A stretch of DNA of 64,000 nt, taken from NCBI RefSeq assembly GCF_030272615.1, contig NW_026728916.1, positions 248,001 through 312,000 of the forward strand, in the 5' to 3' direction. This stretch comes from Cryptomeria japonica. Its lineage: Eukaryota; Streptophyta; Pinopsida; Cupressales; Cupressaceae. The notes below the pieces were generated by a model. That model did not search any database. It was not told where the DNA came from and saw nothing but the letters and a program-made list of their open reading frames with translations. Of the stretch, positions 35,230 through 46,709 are shown piece after piece. Position numbers and translations under genes: made by a program. How positions within the stretch are numbered: position 1 is the first letter of the stretch; the number at the start of each line of letters is the position of its first letter.

Positions 35230-36505
35230 GCCCATCGGCTAAAAAAAACCGTATAGCACTGAAACTATGTACAAGAATTATCGATTTGAGGCAATTCTAA
35301 ATTAATCTCAATCTCAAGGAAAAGTGCTTCTAGAGGAAGATTAGGCTTCTAGAGGAAGAGCAACATAAATAATTTATCATAGATATTGAAAAGAGATGAA
35401 AAGAAATGGTTAGAGAATCACGTTGCACGATAGTTTAGAATAACTCTATTTTATTGTGCAAACAAGAGGGAGAAGGATACTCTAAAAAGAAAAAGTTAGG
35501 TCGAAAACTTTATAATTACTCATGAATTTAATCTCTTTTATACTGTTAATGAGAAAGCTACAAAATAAAGCAGAAGCAGCGGTAACAAGATATGGCACCC
35601 TAATATAGGGACTGGAACTTTGGACTGTAGGTACGAGGGGTAAGAGGACATATACAGAGACCTGCAGAGGGTGGGAGTAAAGGAGAGCCTCTGCTTAGCG
35701 TTGTCATACAGAATATGGTAATCTTGTTGCTGAAAACTTCCAAGGACGGTCGGCACACCTGCAACCGAAGCCTCATCCATATCTAACATTGCCAGACATA
35801 GTAAATATCCTATTTTAGTCGGACCAGATTCTCTATATTGAACAAAATTATGTTCACCATCGACAACATAATCTGCACCAAGCATATGGAAAGTCATATT
35901 CACATCAGGGATATAGTCGTAGTAGGGTGATGAATAGCATACACTTAAACCAGCTTTGGAATCGTTAGCTCTGGGTAGCCATAGGACAGAATCCAAAACA
36001 GATACCACTGCAGTGAAGGCAGCATGCGGCAAAACTGTGTAGTGTGTTCCAGAGTCAATGATGAATCCACCGCTTTCATTTGCTTGTATATCGAACGATC
36101 CTCGTGGAATATTGAGAGACACGTTCCCCAGAGTTATTCCTTCTACGGAGAGATGATAGTAACCATTAAGCTTGGGCAGGACTGTGTTGTTTATCACCAT
36201 CGTCGACTGCACTCCTATGCCGTTCAACTCGGCTGCGCTGCCGAACAGGAGAGCCGTGGAAAATCTGCCAATGTCCTGAAAGGGGCATCCATTGTATTCG
36301 AAAGTTAAGCAATAGGAAAATTTGGATTCTCCAATCTGTGAGATAAGCGATAATTGTCCTCGGCCGAGCCCCACTACATCGAGCCCCACTACGTCGTTGG
36401 CCTACTCCAAGTCATCTCCCTGAACGACAAAGCTGCACCCAAACGCTATTCCGCCAAAGGAATGCGCAGCCCGGAATGTAGCGGCCATGGTGAACGTCTC
36501 AAATG

Positions 36506-37022
36506 TGTAGCCTCTCTGAATCAGGGGATTAACAAAAATAATAATAGAGAGAGCAAACAATAATAAGAAAAGAATAAATTGTAAAAAGAAATCACAATTC
36601 AGAATAAACAAAGTGTCTTGCTTTTGGAATTGCACACACCAATTTCTTTTATTGCACCATAATTAAAAATTACATAGAGACTGTGTATATAAATAATTTG
36701 CAGCTTAAAAGAATTAATAATAACTGCAGTTCTAAATATATTCCCAGCATTGCATGGAAAGCTACTGAGTCTCTCAAACTAAAAATAAACTACTCCTTAA
36801 ATTAAGAATACAATAAGTGCATGCACAACATGCTTTATTTACAAAAAACAAATATTAAGTAATCTAAAAAAAAACTATTCAAATCTTCCTATATTTAGCT
36901 TAATGAATCTCATGCAAAAACTAAAAAAACTGTATGGCAGTGCATGATAGTTTTTAATGCTGAATTCTAAGAATAGTGGTGATGCATGTAGTTGTATGTG
37001 TGAATAGCATCAGTTCTCCACA
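36506..37022 (-). repeat. 3' LTR of the Copia element in A2
   Basis: This 517-bp repeat matches 41133-41667 except for scattered changes and a deletion of about 19 bases next to its outer end. Read on the minus strand it starts TGTGGAGAAC and ends CTACA. Confidence 0.88.
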
Positions 37023-38654
37023 TACTCCTCCTTGATGCTAAGAAAACTTACTATCTTATCTCGTAGTATCAAAAACTTAGCTTTCGCAACTGCTTTGGTG
37101 AATATATCTGCTAGCTGATCCTGTGTGTTGATGTGCTTCAATTCAACATCCTTCTTTTGCACGAAATCTTGTATGAAATGATATTTCATATCAAAATGCT
37201 TTGTTTTGCCATGATAAATCGGATTCTTAGCTAACTTGATGGCTCTCACATTGTCACAATAAATTACTATAGGCTGAATTTGTTTTTCTCCAATTTCTTC
37301 CAAAACTTTTCTGAGCCAAAGAGCTTGTGTACCTACTAAGGTAATTGCAACATACTCTGCTTCTGTAGATGAGAGGGAAACAATACTTTTCTTTTTTGAG
37401 CTCCAGGTAATCAAACCATAACGAAAAGAAAAACAATTTCTAGATGTAAATTTACGGTCATCCATACTACCTCCCCAATCTGAATCACTAAAGCCAACAA
37501 GATTGCACTTTTCAAAAAAGTAGTAATGAATATCAAAATTTAAGTTCCCTTTCACATACCTCAAAATCCTCTTGGCTGCCTTCATATGTATTTCAGATGG
37601 ATTTGTCATATACCTTGAAACAAGTGAAACTGAATATGTAATATCTGGCCTCATGTGGGTTAGAAACATCAAGCTCCCCACAATACTTTTGTAAGTTGTC
37701 TCATCAACTAAATCAACACCATCATCTCTACATAACACATCTCCATGTGCACTTTGAGTGGAGACAGGGTTACAACCAGACATATCAAATTTCTTCAACA
37801 TATCTTGTGCATACTTTGTTTGACAAATGAAAATCTTATCCTTACTTTGATAAACCTCCATTCCTAGAAAATATTTCATTAGATCAAGATCTTTCATCTC
37901 AAATTCTTTCATCATAACAGCTTTGAGTTTATCTTTCATCTTAGAACTACTACCCACATACAAAATATCATCAGCATACAAACTTATGATGAGGATATCA
38001 GTACCTTCTTGTTTGTAGTAAAGGGTAGGATCACTCTTACTTCTCTGGAAGTCATTCTCCTGAAAGTATCCATCAATCTCGGCATACCATGCTCTTGGCT
38101 CTTGCTTGAGGCCATACAAAGCCTTCTTCAACCTGTAGACATGATTCTCTTTTCCTTCCACTTCAAATCCTTGTGGCTGCTCCACATATACTTCCTCTTC
38201 TAAGTGCCCTTTCAAGAAGGCACTTTTCACATCCATATGATATATGTTCCACTTCTTTTGAGCTGCTAATGAAATCAGCAATTATGGTCTCTTGTCTTGC
38301 TACTAGTGCAAATGTCTCTTCATAATCAATTCCATACTTCTGTATGAAGCCTTTAACAACTAATCTTGCCTTGTGTCTTTCAACACTCCCATCACTGTTA
38401 AACTTGGTCTTGTAGACCCAATTGGTGCCAATCCATTTTTTGTCATGTGAAAGTTCTGTTAACTCCCAAGTGTCATTCCTGCGAATGAAATCCATTTCTT
38501 CTTCCATGGCTTTCACCCAAACCTCATTAGTAAATGCATCTTCAAAATATGATGGTTCAAAATCAGCTTTGGCTAATAAAGAAAAATTTATTGTCTCACC
38601 TATTGGGTTTTCTTCATGTACTTGATTTCCACTCCTCTGGTAGATATCAATCAA
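37010..38654 (-). pseudogene. Copia reverse transcriptase and RNase H
   Basis: The main frame (37010-38281, 423 aa) carries DVKSAFLKGHLEEEVYVEQP, then ALYGLKQEPRAWYAEID, the RT box LYADDILYVGSS and the RNase H blocks DSDWGGSMDD, VSLSSTEAEYVAI and VIYCDNVRAIKLAKNP. The upstream part (38163-38654) has the RT start NDTWELTEL and KWIGTNWVYKTKFN in another frame, so one frameshift near 38280 splits the enzyme. The stop lies at 37010, inside the 3' LTR. Catalytic residues look preserved. Confidence 0.9.
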
Positions 38655-38771
38655 TTGCCTTACCTTCCTTGTAGAACTTGGAGAAGAAGCTGGACTTGAA
38701 CTTGGTACTAAAGAACTTGATGAAGGGCTGCTTGGTGGAGTTAAAACACTAGATATAGAAACATTAGTTGG

Positions 38772-39719
38772 CTACTCATGATCAATATCAACAATTATAT
38801 CATTGTTCAAAACAGATTTTGGCTTCTCAACATGGCCTTTTTTATGACCATAAACTCCCCTTTCATCAAAAATCACATCACTTGAGACAATAAGCTTGTT
38901 AGTGAGGGGATTATACAATATATAAGCCTTTCTTTTCTCACTATACCCCATAAAAATACATGACTCACTCTTTGCATCTAACTTTTGTCTATTATAATAA
39001 GGTACATGCACATATGTCAAACAACCAAAAACTTTTAAATGATTAACAGTAGGCCTTTTTTAGTACCAAGCTTCATAAGGAGTCTTCTTTTCTAGTGCAC
39101 TAGTGGGGCTACGGTTGAAGATGTACACCATTGTAGCAACTACATCTCCCCAATAAGAATTGTTCAATCCCTTGGTTTGTAACATGCACCTTGCCATTTC
39201 AACCACAGTACAATTCTTCCTTTCAACTACTCCATTCTGTTGAGGTGTGTATGTAGTAGTAAGTTGCCTCTTGATACCATTAAAATCACAATATCTTTGG
39301 AAAGCCTTTGAGAAAAATTCTCCTCCACGGTCAGTCCTTACACACTTGATCTTGCATGTTTTCTCATTTTCCACAAGTGATTTAAACTTCTTGAATGTAT
39401 CTAGGCCTTCATCTTTGGCCTTCAAAAAATATACCCAACAATTTTGTGAGTAATCATCAATAAAAGTGATGAAATATGATGACTTACCCAAACTCTTAGT
39501 CTGCATAGGACCACATATATCTGAATGAACAAGCTAAAGTGGGTGATGAGCCCTCCATCCATTTCCCTTTGGAAACTTTTCCCTTGCATGCTTTCCTTTA
39601 GCACAACCTTCACAAACCTCCTCATGTTCCTCAACCTTGGGCAAACCAGAAACTAATGCATGCAAGGTTAGAAACTTCAATCTATGAAAATTTAAATGCT
39701 CATACTTGAGATGCCACAA
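38772..39719 (-). pseudogene. Copia integrase
   Basis: Three open stretches in order give a pre-integrase zinc-binding part (MWHLKYEHLNF ... CEGCAKGKH, 39534-39719), the core (39060-39506: FIDDYSQNCWVYF, VRTDRGGEFF, YTPQQNGVVERKN, so the DDE residues are present) and the C-terminal part (38772-39020: ESCIFMGYSEKRKAYILYNP). A stop interrupts between TPYEAWY and the C-terminal part, and a frame change separates the zinc-binding part from the core. Confidence 0.88.
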
Positions 39720-39924
39720 CCAACTTGAATCCTCTTAATCCATATTTTCCAAATTGATGTTATGTTCACCAAACCTCAAGGGGAACATCCTCTTTCTTGT
39801 CATAGGAACAATAGTGATCACCCTATTACCCTTATTTTTATCATAGATAGTACGTCTTATTCTCAAAAACTACTTTATAATTTTTCTCACATAGCTGCCC
39901 AACACTTAACAAATTGTGCTTCCA

Positions 39925-41078
39925 TTAATGAGTATAATAAATATCATGAATACTCTTTATATGTTCTTTTATTTGGACCTCCAATGATTTATCATCACCA
40001 AGATGGATCTTGGATTTGAAACTTCCATCTTTTGTTGAGAACAACTTCTCATTCCTTGTCATATGGTTAAAACATCCAGAATCTAGGTACCAAACATCTT
40101 TACTAGTATTTTCACCCTTGACATAAGATAAAAATAAGTGATTAGGAGGATTCTCACTACTTTCTTGAGCATAGCTAGTACTTTTACCTTCTTTCAATCT
40201 ACATTCTCTTTTAAAGTGGCCATACCTATTGCAAAGGTAACATTGAACATTTCTCTTATCAAATCTGTCTCTACCTCTTCCTCTGAAACCACCTCTTCTT
40301 CTTGAGCCGCCTCTATCTCTACCTCTTGAAGAATTTTGGTTTTGCCCTTTATCTTGGCCTTGATTTATTTTGGCACTACTACTGCTTGCATCTCTATTTT
40401 TTGTGATTAGCAATTTAGAGGAAAATGCTTTCTCTACGCCTTCAAAAAAATCTGTCAATCTTTCTTCATGAGACATCAGGGATCCAACCAGTTGATCAAA
40501 TTGTAGTTTTGTCGAATCTTTGCTTTCTTCTATGATTATTGCTACATGATTCCATCTGGGTGTCAAAGATCTCAACACATTTTTTTATCAAAACTTCATT
40601 GCTTACAATTTCCCCAAGTGTAGTGGCTAGCCATTTTATTGACCACATCTTTGACTTTGACACAATAATCACTTATACTTTCAGCTTCTTGCATCTTCAA
40701 ATTCTCAAATTCTCGCTTCAATGTCTGAAGCCTAACTACTTTAACTTGATCACTACCCTCATAAACTTTTTGTAGAGTCTTCTAGGCATCTTTGGCAGTT
40801 GTTGCTCCTGATATTCTTGGAAATAAACTCTTATCAAGAGCTATATGAATGTGAAACAAAGCTTGAGCATTCTTTTTCCTTGCTTCTTTTCTTGTTGTTC
40901 TTTCATTGGCTGTAAGGGCATTCCAATCAGTTGGCTCTTCATAACCCGATTCAATAATCTCCCACAAATCTCTTATAATAAAAAAGGTCAGCATCTTAAT
41001 GCACCAATAATCATAATCATTCCCATCAAATTCTAGAATAGGCATATGGTTAGAATTCGACATGATTAACTTTGTCAA
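39925..41078 (-). pseudogene. Copia gag and protease
   Basis: Gag begins at MTKLIMSNSN (41078) with the FDGNDYDYWCIKM block. The second open stretch (39925-40578) contains an Arg/Gly-rich segment, a complete CCHC zinc knuckle (CYLCNRYGHFKREC) and the protease motif WYLDSGCFNHMT. The middle of gag (about 40578-40782) is frameshifted. Confidence 0.88.
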
Positions 41079-41118
41079 AATTCCAACAATAAAAATTTAA
41101 CCCAAAACAATTTTACCT

Positions 41119-41130
41119 GCTCTGATACCA
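41119..41130 (-). other. tRNA-iMet primer-binding site
   Basis: On the minus strand this reads TGGTATCAGAGC, the standard primer site of plant Copia elements, two bases inside the 5' LTR. Confidence 0.9.
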
Positions 41131-41132
41131 CG

Positions 41133-41667
41133 TGTAGAATTTTGAACTTGACCTATCCTCTTTGAACTAGTTGATTAACAAAAATAATAATAGAGAGAGC
41201 AAACAACAACAAAAGAATAAATTGCAAAAAGAAATCACAATTTAGAATAAAAAAACAAAGTGCCCTGTTTTTGGAATTGTACACACCAATTTCTTTTATT
41301 GTGGCATAATTAGAAATTACATAGAGGCTATGTATATAAAGAATTTGCAGTCTAGAAGAATTAATAATAACTATAGTTCTAAATATATTCCAGCATTGCA
41401 TGGAAAGCTACTCAGTCTATCAAACTGAAAACAAACTACTCCCTAAATTAAGAATATAATAAGTGCATGCACAACATGCTTTATTTACTAAAAACAAATA
41501 TTAACTAACCTAAAAAAAACTATTCGAATCTTCCTATATTTAGCTTAGTGAATCTCATGCAAAAACTAAAAAAACTGTATGACAGTGCATGATAGTTTTT
41601 TACGTTGAATTCTTAGAATAGTGGCGATGCATGTAGTTGCATGCGTGAATAGCATCCGTTCTCCACA
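41133..41667 (-). repeat. 5' LTR of the Copia element in A2
   Basis: This 535-bp repeat, read on the minus strand, starts TGTGGAGAACGGATGC and ends AAAATTCTACA, two bases before the primer-binding site. Confidence 0.88.
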
Positions 41668-42227
41668 GAATGACAGTTCTCCCTACGTGTCCCAGCTTCC
41701 GATGTATATATGAGAATATTGACAGTCCAGCGCACAAGTTGAATTGCCAAGGGCAGAGCAGAGGGAAGAAGAGCAGGGAACCCATCTTTTAGTGGAGGAA
41801 TCTTCTGGGTAGAACATAGGAGGAGTACATCTCCTAGAGCCATTGAAGGTATCGCACTGAAACCAAATCAAATCGCTTCCCGTGTCCACTTGTCCTCGGA
41901 AATTTCTTGGTGGGGTTCTGATGCCAATGTTCACTACATGTGTTGTGGGCAAGCGGATCAAAGGAGCAACAGCGCCACCCAGTTGGGCTTCGGTCATTCC
42001 TGATTGCACAGCTTTAATCGAGGCTTCTATTCTTTTGAGGCAGAATTACTTTCCAAATGGGAGCCTCCACGCGCTTCTTCTGAATAGAGCAAACTGAAAA
42101 ACAACATATTGTTAGATCCGCCACAAGTAATGTTATCGCATTATTGTGTGCCATTGGGCACCTATCAATCCGGCTTTCAAATTTCCCTTAATTACTACTA
42201 CAGGCAGGTTTACTGGGGGTCGTCATC

Positions 42228-42237
42228 TATAAGGATT
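42228..42237 (-). promoter_or_regulatory. TATA region of A2
   Basis: Minus-strand AATCCTTATAGATGACG is the counterpart of the A1 TATA box, here TTATAGAT. It lies about 75 bases upstream of the A2 ATG at 42154. Confidence 0.5.
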
Positions 42238-42239
42238 AG

Positions 42240-44790
42240 TCTAAATGTTAATCGGATTGTTTAATAAATTGTGCGCCTGCAGGTAACTTCAGCATTCTGT
42301 GTTTCATCTGTCCAACCGTAGGATATAACGACGAGATTGATGAGATTATAGAATAAAAAGGGCATCTTGTTTTACAAGAAACAACGTGTGGAGTTTTCTA
42401 GTTGTTGTATCGAACGCGACAATGGGAAAGGCGCGGAATCAAGAGAAGAGTTGGTTTTTTGTAATTTCAATTTTGGCCGAAGTGAACATGTTGATCAAAC
42501 ATTTCACGTAAAATTCGACCTTGTAAAACATTTCTGAATTCCCATTTTAAATTTTACTATAGATTAAAAAGTTTTTTTCTAATTTAGTTTGGATTTTAGA
42601 AATATGGCATGTTTCAATTACTTTTTTAAATATAATTCATATTATATTATAAATGATAACATAAATATTGTTAGTAAAAAAGATGTTCTATGTTTATATT
42701 TTTTTAAGGAGAGATGATGTAAGATTATATCTATGTAAGATAGACAATTGCTTTATTAATCACTTTTATTTATTTGTCCTATCTATTATCGAAAAGTTAT
42801 AGACTAATCTAATTATGAAAATAATGTTCTTCATTAATTTTACAAGAAATGCCTAACAAATCATGGTTCATGGTTACATATGATACGATGGAAAGCCAAA
42901 ATTAATGTAAATATAAATGAACAAAAAATGTCCCATATCTAACATAGTGATCTTTCTACTATAGACAACCATCATAGCAATCCTCAAGAATTTATCTATA
43001 TTATACTAATATGTTTATGTAAAAATAGGTTGATTTCTTAAAATTATTTATTTTAGTCTCACAATTTGCACATGAAGTAATCAAAATTTAGTTTATTAAA
43101 ACGGACTTTTTCTCCTCAATATGAAATACTTTTATTTTTGTGATTATATATCAAGATCAATTAATAGAGCATTTCCAAAGGTCAATAATGTGATGGCATA
43201 TGTTATCTTCATAGTTGCATATTTAGAATCTCAATAAACATTATTTTTACAATACTTTGATGATCCCTCTATAATCATTACCCTATGTAAGGTATGAGAT
43301 AGCCCTTCAAACCATGTCTTCCCTACCATTTCAATTTAAACTAGGTTGTGTATATATGAACTATTTGTTGTGACCTTCTAAAAATTTAAACCAATCTTAA
43401 ACATCATAATAAATGGGTTTCTCTTTTGAATGGTTGAACTCCAAAACTATCTTTCCTTATTTTAAGTTCTTCCTTGTCAACTAAATAGAATCACTCGATG
43501 ATTGATTGATCATATGAACTCTTGACCTCATTTGTATACATGTATACTACTAATCTCACTCTATCTTGATGTTTTTATCATGTGTTGTGGAAACTTATAT
43601 GACCAATATCTAGGATGTCCATATATAAAATAATTTTATTAAAAATTCTAACATCTACCTCAAAAAAATATATACCTCTTCAAGAGTAACATCTTCCTAT
43701 TGTTCTATGTATTTTGTTCTAAGTATGTTAAAAACTAGCCTCTTTATAATGGTTGTATTTTCCCTTTGTTAATTGCATATATTGTATCCTTATCAAACCA
43801 GCCTCTACCTTTATCTAAACATTTGTGCCTTTTTGATATTGGTTCCTTATTTATACAAACCTATTGATAGGGTTCTTAAAAAAATTATAGTTTTACAATG
43901 TTCAAATCATACATTGTATTCATCTTTAGGACATTGACATATCATGAAGCCTTCACATGATCTAGCTATTATTATCCGATCTTATGGAAATTTTATTTTA
44001 TTTCTTTACACGCATTTCCATTTTTTATAATTTCTAAAATTTATTCAATAACTCAAGTTGATAACCATGTTGGAATAACATGGTTTTCATTCTAGTAACT
44101 ATCCTATTTTAAGTAGTCATTTTTCTTCCCACTTGTTTATTTCAACAACACATTTTTCCACTAAAGTAAAACATGCATTTTTTTCTTGGTTGATGTTACC
44201 TTTGTTTTGTTGGGGTCCTCTATTGGATCATACTCAAAATATCCTTACATTTCAATTAGCTAATGAATTAGATGTTCTAAACCTAGACACACTAAGAAAC
44301 TTCAAATTTTTATTTTTCGTTATTTCTTCTAATCTTGAAAATAACATTTATTAATTTATAGTCTCTAACATCCATTCCATTTAGATCATTTTCCAATCCC
44401 ATTATTTTGCCTCCTTCATTTTGTTCACTCACACTCTATACTCTCACACTCTTACTCTCCAATGTTCATGGCTATTTCCATCCTCTTAAAATAATTCAAT
44501 TATAATTTTCATTTTGATTATGAATTCACTCTGTTGATCTGAAATTGTTTTTATTAGAGGAATACTCTCTTCATTACTCACATTCCTCACTACAACATCA
44601 TTTGTCAAAATCCTATGCAAGGATTCTCTCTCTCTCTTACACATTGTTTTGGATTATTGCTAACCCTAAATTGAGAATAGTGCATTCCTTCCTGTATTTG
44701 TAGCACGGTATGATAAGAAAGTAATGGATTTGATATAGTAAACTCACAAATCAATTTGTAGCAGTACACAGGATGGAATTGGGATAAATT
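42240..44790. other. Spacer between A2 and B2, mostly AT-rich
   Basis: Part of it (about 42240-42500 and 42765-43010) is recognisably related to the spacer of unit 3 (56390-56850). Landmarks are CCTATCTATTAT and AAGTCAAAATTAAT-like blocks. The remainder has no frame longer than about 75 codons and no transposon terminus that I can see. Confidence 0.5.
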
Positions 44791-44799
44791 ATCTCGCAC

Positions 44800-45165
44800 A
44801 AATGTGCCATCAAACGCAATTACTGGCCGTCTAGAGATAAAAACAAAGTAATGCTTAATAAATAAATTACCAACTTGCATCGTCGACAAGTAAATGTACA
44901 GACTGTAAACGACTTCCTTGAATCCCCTTTCCATTCATCGTCTTGTGGGAGATTCTCATCAAAACAAAAATATATCAATGTCAAAGTACAAGAATGGTCC
45001 AAGAACCAGCCGGCTGCCATGAAAGCTGTCAAAAACCCCAAAAAATTAAAATATCTAAACACAAGAATGGCCCAAGAATCCAACAGGGAGCCAATATAGA
45101 AAACCAAATATAAGAAAGTTGTCAGAAACCGACTCATAGATAATGTAGGATACTGTTATATAAGG
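44800..45165 (+). promoter_or_regulatory. Promoter region of B2
   Basis: TATATAAGGCGATCCCC with its TATA at 45157-45164 lies about 60 bases upstream of the B2 ATG. The same block occurs at 17243-17259 and 57724-57740. Upstream blocks (GACTGTAAACGACTTCC, ACACAAGAATGG) are shared among the three units. Conservation among diverged copies points to functional constraint or recent duplication. Confidence 0.65.
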
Positions 45166-45224
45166 CGATCCCCAGTCCCCACTAAGCAGGCCTGTAACTG
45201 GAGGCTAGAAAAATTAAGTCCACA

Positions 45225-46655
45225 ATGGCATACAAAAATGTGGTCACAATGCTTGCGGTAAATCTGTTCATGTGCTGCTTTTGTACGTTGTTTCTTGCAG
45301 AAGCTATGCGCGCAAACCACCACTTCAGAAGTGATTCAGCCTTTACAAGGCTCAAAAGAATGGAAGCCTCAATTAAAGCTCAAAGTACGGGAAGACTAGA
45401 AACCCTAGTGGGTATGGGTGTTCCTGTGGTGGGCGAGGACAGAGCATACTTCATGACAATTGGCATGGGAACGCCACCAATAAACATACGCTCACAAGTT
45501 GATACGAGCAGCGATCTAATTTGGTTTGACTGTACAGCCCTCCCCGCAGGTTCCTCTACCTTCAAATCTGTTCCCTGCCCATCTTCCTTCTGCTCTGATC
45601 TTCCCAATTCCACCTGTTCAACAAACTGTCAATTTTCTCATAATTACACAGGCGGCCGGAACATATCGGGCGAGTTATTCTCCGAGACCTTCACCATGAC
45701 AAATGGAAGCGGGGCCGTGCATTCCTTTGGTGGAGTAGCGTTTGGGTGCAGCCATGACACCCAGGGACAGAGCGAGGTGGGCGCCAACGGCGTGGTGTGG
45801 AACAACGGCCTCGTGGGGAGAAACGGCGTTGTGGGGCTCGGGCGAGGGAAATTATCGCTTATCTCACAGATTGGCGAGTCTAAATTTTCCTACTGTCTTG
45901 CTGATGATTATGCGGAAGACTACGATGACATAACCTACACGCCTCTCCTTTTTGGCAGCGCAGAAGAATTGAGCGGCACAGGAGTGCAGTCGACAATGAT
46001 GATAAAAAACTCAGCCAGGCCGGAGCTCAACAACTACTATTACCTCTCTATGGAAGGGATAAGTGTGGGGAATATATCTGTGAATATTCCGCAAGGAACG
46101 TTCGATATACAAGCGAATGGAAGCGGGGGATTCATCATCGACTCTGCAACACCGTACACTGTTTTACCGCATGGCGCCTTCACTGCAGTAGCATCTGTTT
46201 TGGACTCTCTTTTCGATTCTGCTTCTGGGTTCCGGAGAATTAACAATTCTCGAGATGGGTTTAGTCTATGCTATCAATCACCTTATGCCTTGGCACCTTA
46301 TCTGAATATGACTTTTCACATGGGTAGGGGCGCAGACTTTGTTATTGAAGGAAGACAGAATTTCATTACATATACAGACGTTGATCCTTCTGTAGTGTGT
46401 CTGGCAGTGCTGGACATGGGGGATGCTTCTGTTGAAGGTGTGCCAGCCGTCCTTGGAAATTTTCAACAACAAAATTATCATATTCTTTACGACAATGGCA
46501 ATGAGACTCTTTCGTTTGTCACCACCAATTGCAGGCGTCTTGTGAATGGCCCTTCACTCTACCCGGAATACTCACAGTCTAAAGCTCTCACCTTGGGCTG
46601 CCATGGTTTGTCGCTGGCGGTACTTTCTATTGTAATTTCTTTATTAATAGATTAA
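45225..46655 (+). CDS. Nepenthesin/CDR1-like aspartic protease B2 with altered triads
   Basis: This is an intact single-exon gene of 476 aa, the type B partner of the A genes. It has a hydrophobic signal (LAVNLFMCCFCTLFLAEA), a propeptide (RLKRMEASIKAQ), the GMGTPPIN block, the cysteine-rich nepenthesin insert, SLISQIGESKFSYCL and a hydrophobic C-terminal tail (LSLAVLSIVISLL) suggesting membrane anchoring. Both catalytic triads deviate: the first is DTSS (Asp93, with Ser95 in place of Gly) and the second is DSAT (Asp306, with Ala308 in place of Gly). Both Asp residues remain, so activity may be weakened or altered rather than lost. A local duplication (NGVVWNNGLVGRNGVVGLG, residues 189-205) enlarges the loop at the GLG motif. 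The long open frame argues for selection or recent origin. Confidence 0.85.
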   Translation: MAYKNVVTMLAVNLFMCCFCTLFLAEAMRANHHFRSDSAFTRLKRMEASIKAQSTGRLETLVGMGVPVVGEDRAYFMTIGMGTPPINIRSQVDTSSDLIWFDCTALPAGSSTFKSVPCPSSFCSDLPNSTCSTNCQFSHNYTGGRNISGELFSETFTMTNGSGAVHSFGGVAFGCSHDTQGQSEVGANGVVWNNGLVGRNGVVGLGRGKLSLISQIGESKFSYCLADDYAEDYDDITYTPLLFGSAEELSGTGVQSTMMIKNSARPELNNYYYLSMEGISVGNISVNIPQGTFDIQANGSGGFIIDSATPYTVLPHGAFTAVASVLDSLFDSASGFRRINNSRDGFSLCYQSPYALAPYLNMTFHMGRGADFVIEGRQNFITYTDVDPSVVCLAVLDMGDASVEGVPAVLGNFQQQNYHILYDNGNETLSFVTTNCRRLVNGPSLYPEYSQSKALTLGCHGLSLAVLSIVISLLID

Positions 46656-46663
46656 TCAAACGC

Positions 46664-46669
46664 AATAAA
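46664..46669 (+). terminator. Possible polyadenylation signal of B2
   Basis: AATAAA lies nine bases after the B2 stop codon and 40 bases before a Copia insertion. It is close to the stop, so other signals, including ones inside the LTR, may be used. Confidence 0.35.
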
Positions 46670-46709
46670 ATTTCCAACTTCTTGCTTCATATCAATCGTA
46701 TGTTAACTG

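Larger units (their letters stand above)
33490..35245. other. Inserted DNA in the A2 3' flank, unassigned
   Basis: Comparison with unit 1 shows that 33056-35245 was inserted. It contains a (TA)n run near 33632, a 75-bp tandem duplication (34133-34283), a minus-strand frame at 34385-34651 (88 aa) and a plus-strand frame at 34736-34993 (85 aa). The plus-strand frame has a hydrophobic start (LLALASLGMLSVCVDLLYDW) followed by a possible splice donor at GAG/GTAACT. These may be exons captured by a Helitron-like element, but I recognise neither. Confidence 0.35.
36506..41667 (-). mobile_element. Copia retrotransposon inserted in A2
   Basis: This is a full-structure Copia element in minus orientation. 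The LTRs are 36506-37022 and 41133-41667. The primer-binding site GCTCTGATACCA (41119-41130, plus strand) is the exact complement layout for initiator-Met tRNA, and a purine tract (TCAAGGAGGAGTA on the minus strand) borders the 3' LTR. Target duplication: GAATG right (41668-41672) and AAATG left (36501-36505). The uninterrupted paralogue A1 reads CGAATG at this point, so the left copy has mutated. Gag, protease, integrase and RT/RNase H are all present in order but broken by a few frameshifts and stops. Confidence 0.92.
35538..42154 (-). pseudogene. Aspartic protease A2, disrupted by a Copia element
   Basis: This is a paralogue of A1. The N-terminal part lies at 41668-42154 and the C-terminal part at 35538-36505, separated by a complete Copia insertion (36506-41667). 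The DTGSD active site is intact (VDTGSDLIWFQC), as is the second motif DSGTHYT and the hydrophobic C-terminus. Other damage is present: a short deletion in the propeptide shifts the frame (near 42035), CAG has become TAG just before the insertion (near 41693), and GAG has become TAG near 36403. A 15-bp duplication doubles the GL-V-V motif near 36375. It therefore cannot make a protease even without the transposon. Confidence 0.85.
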
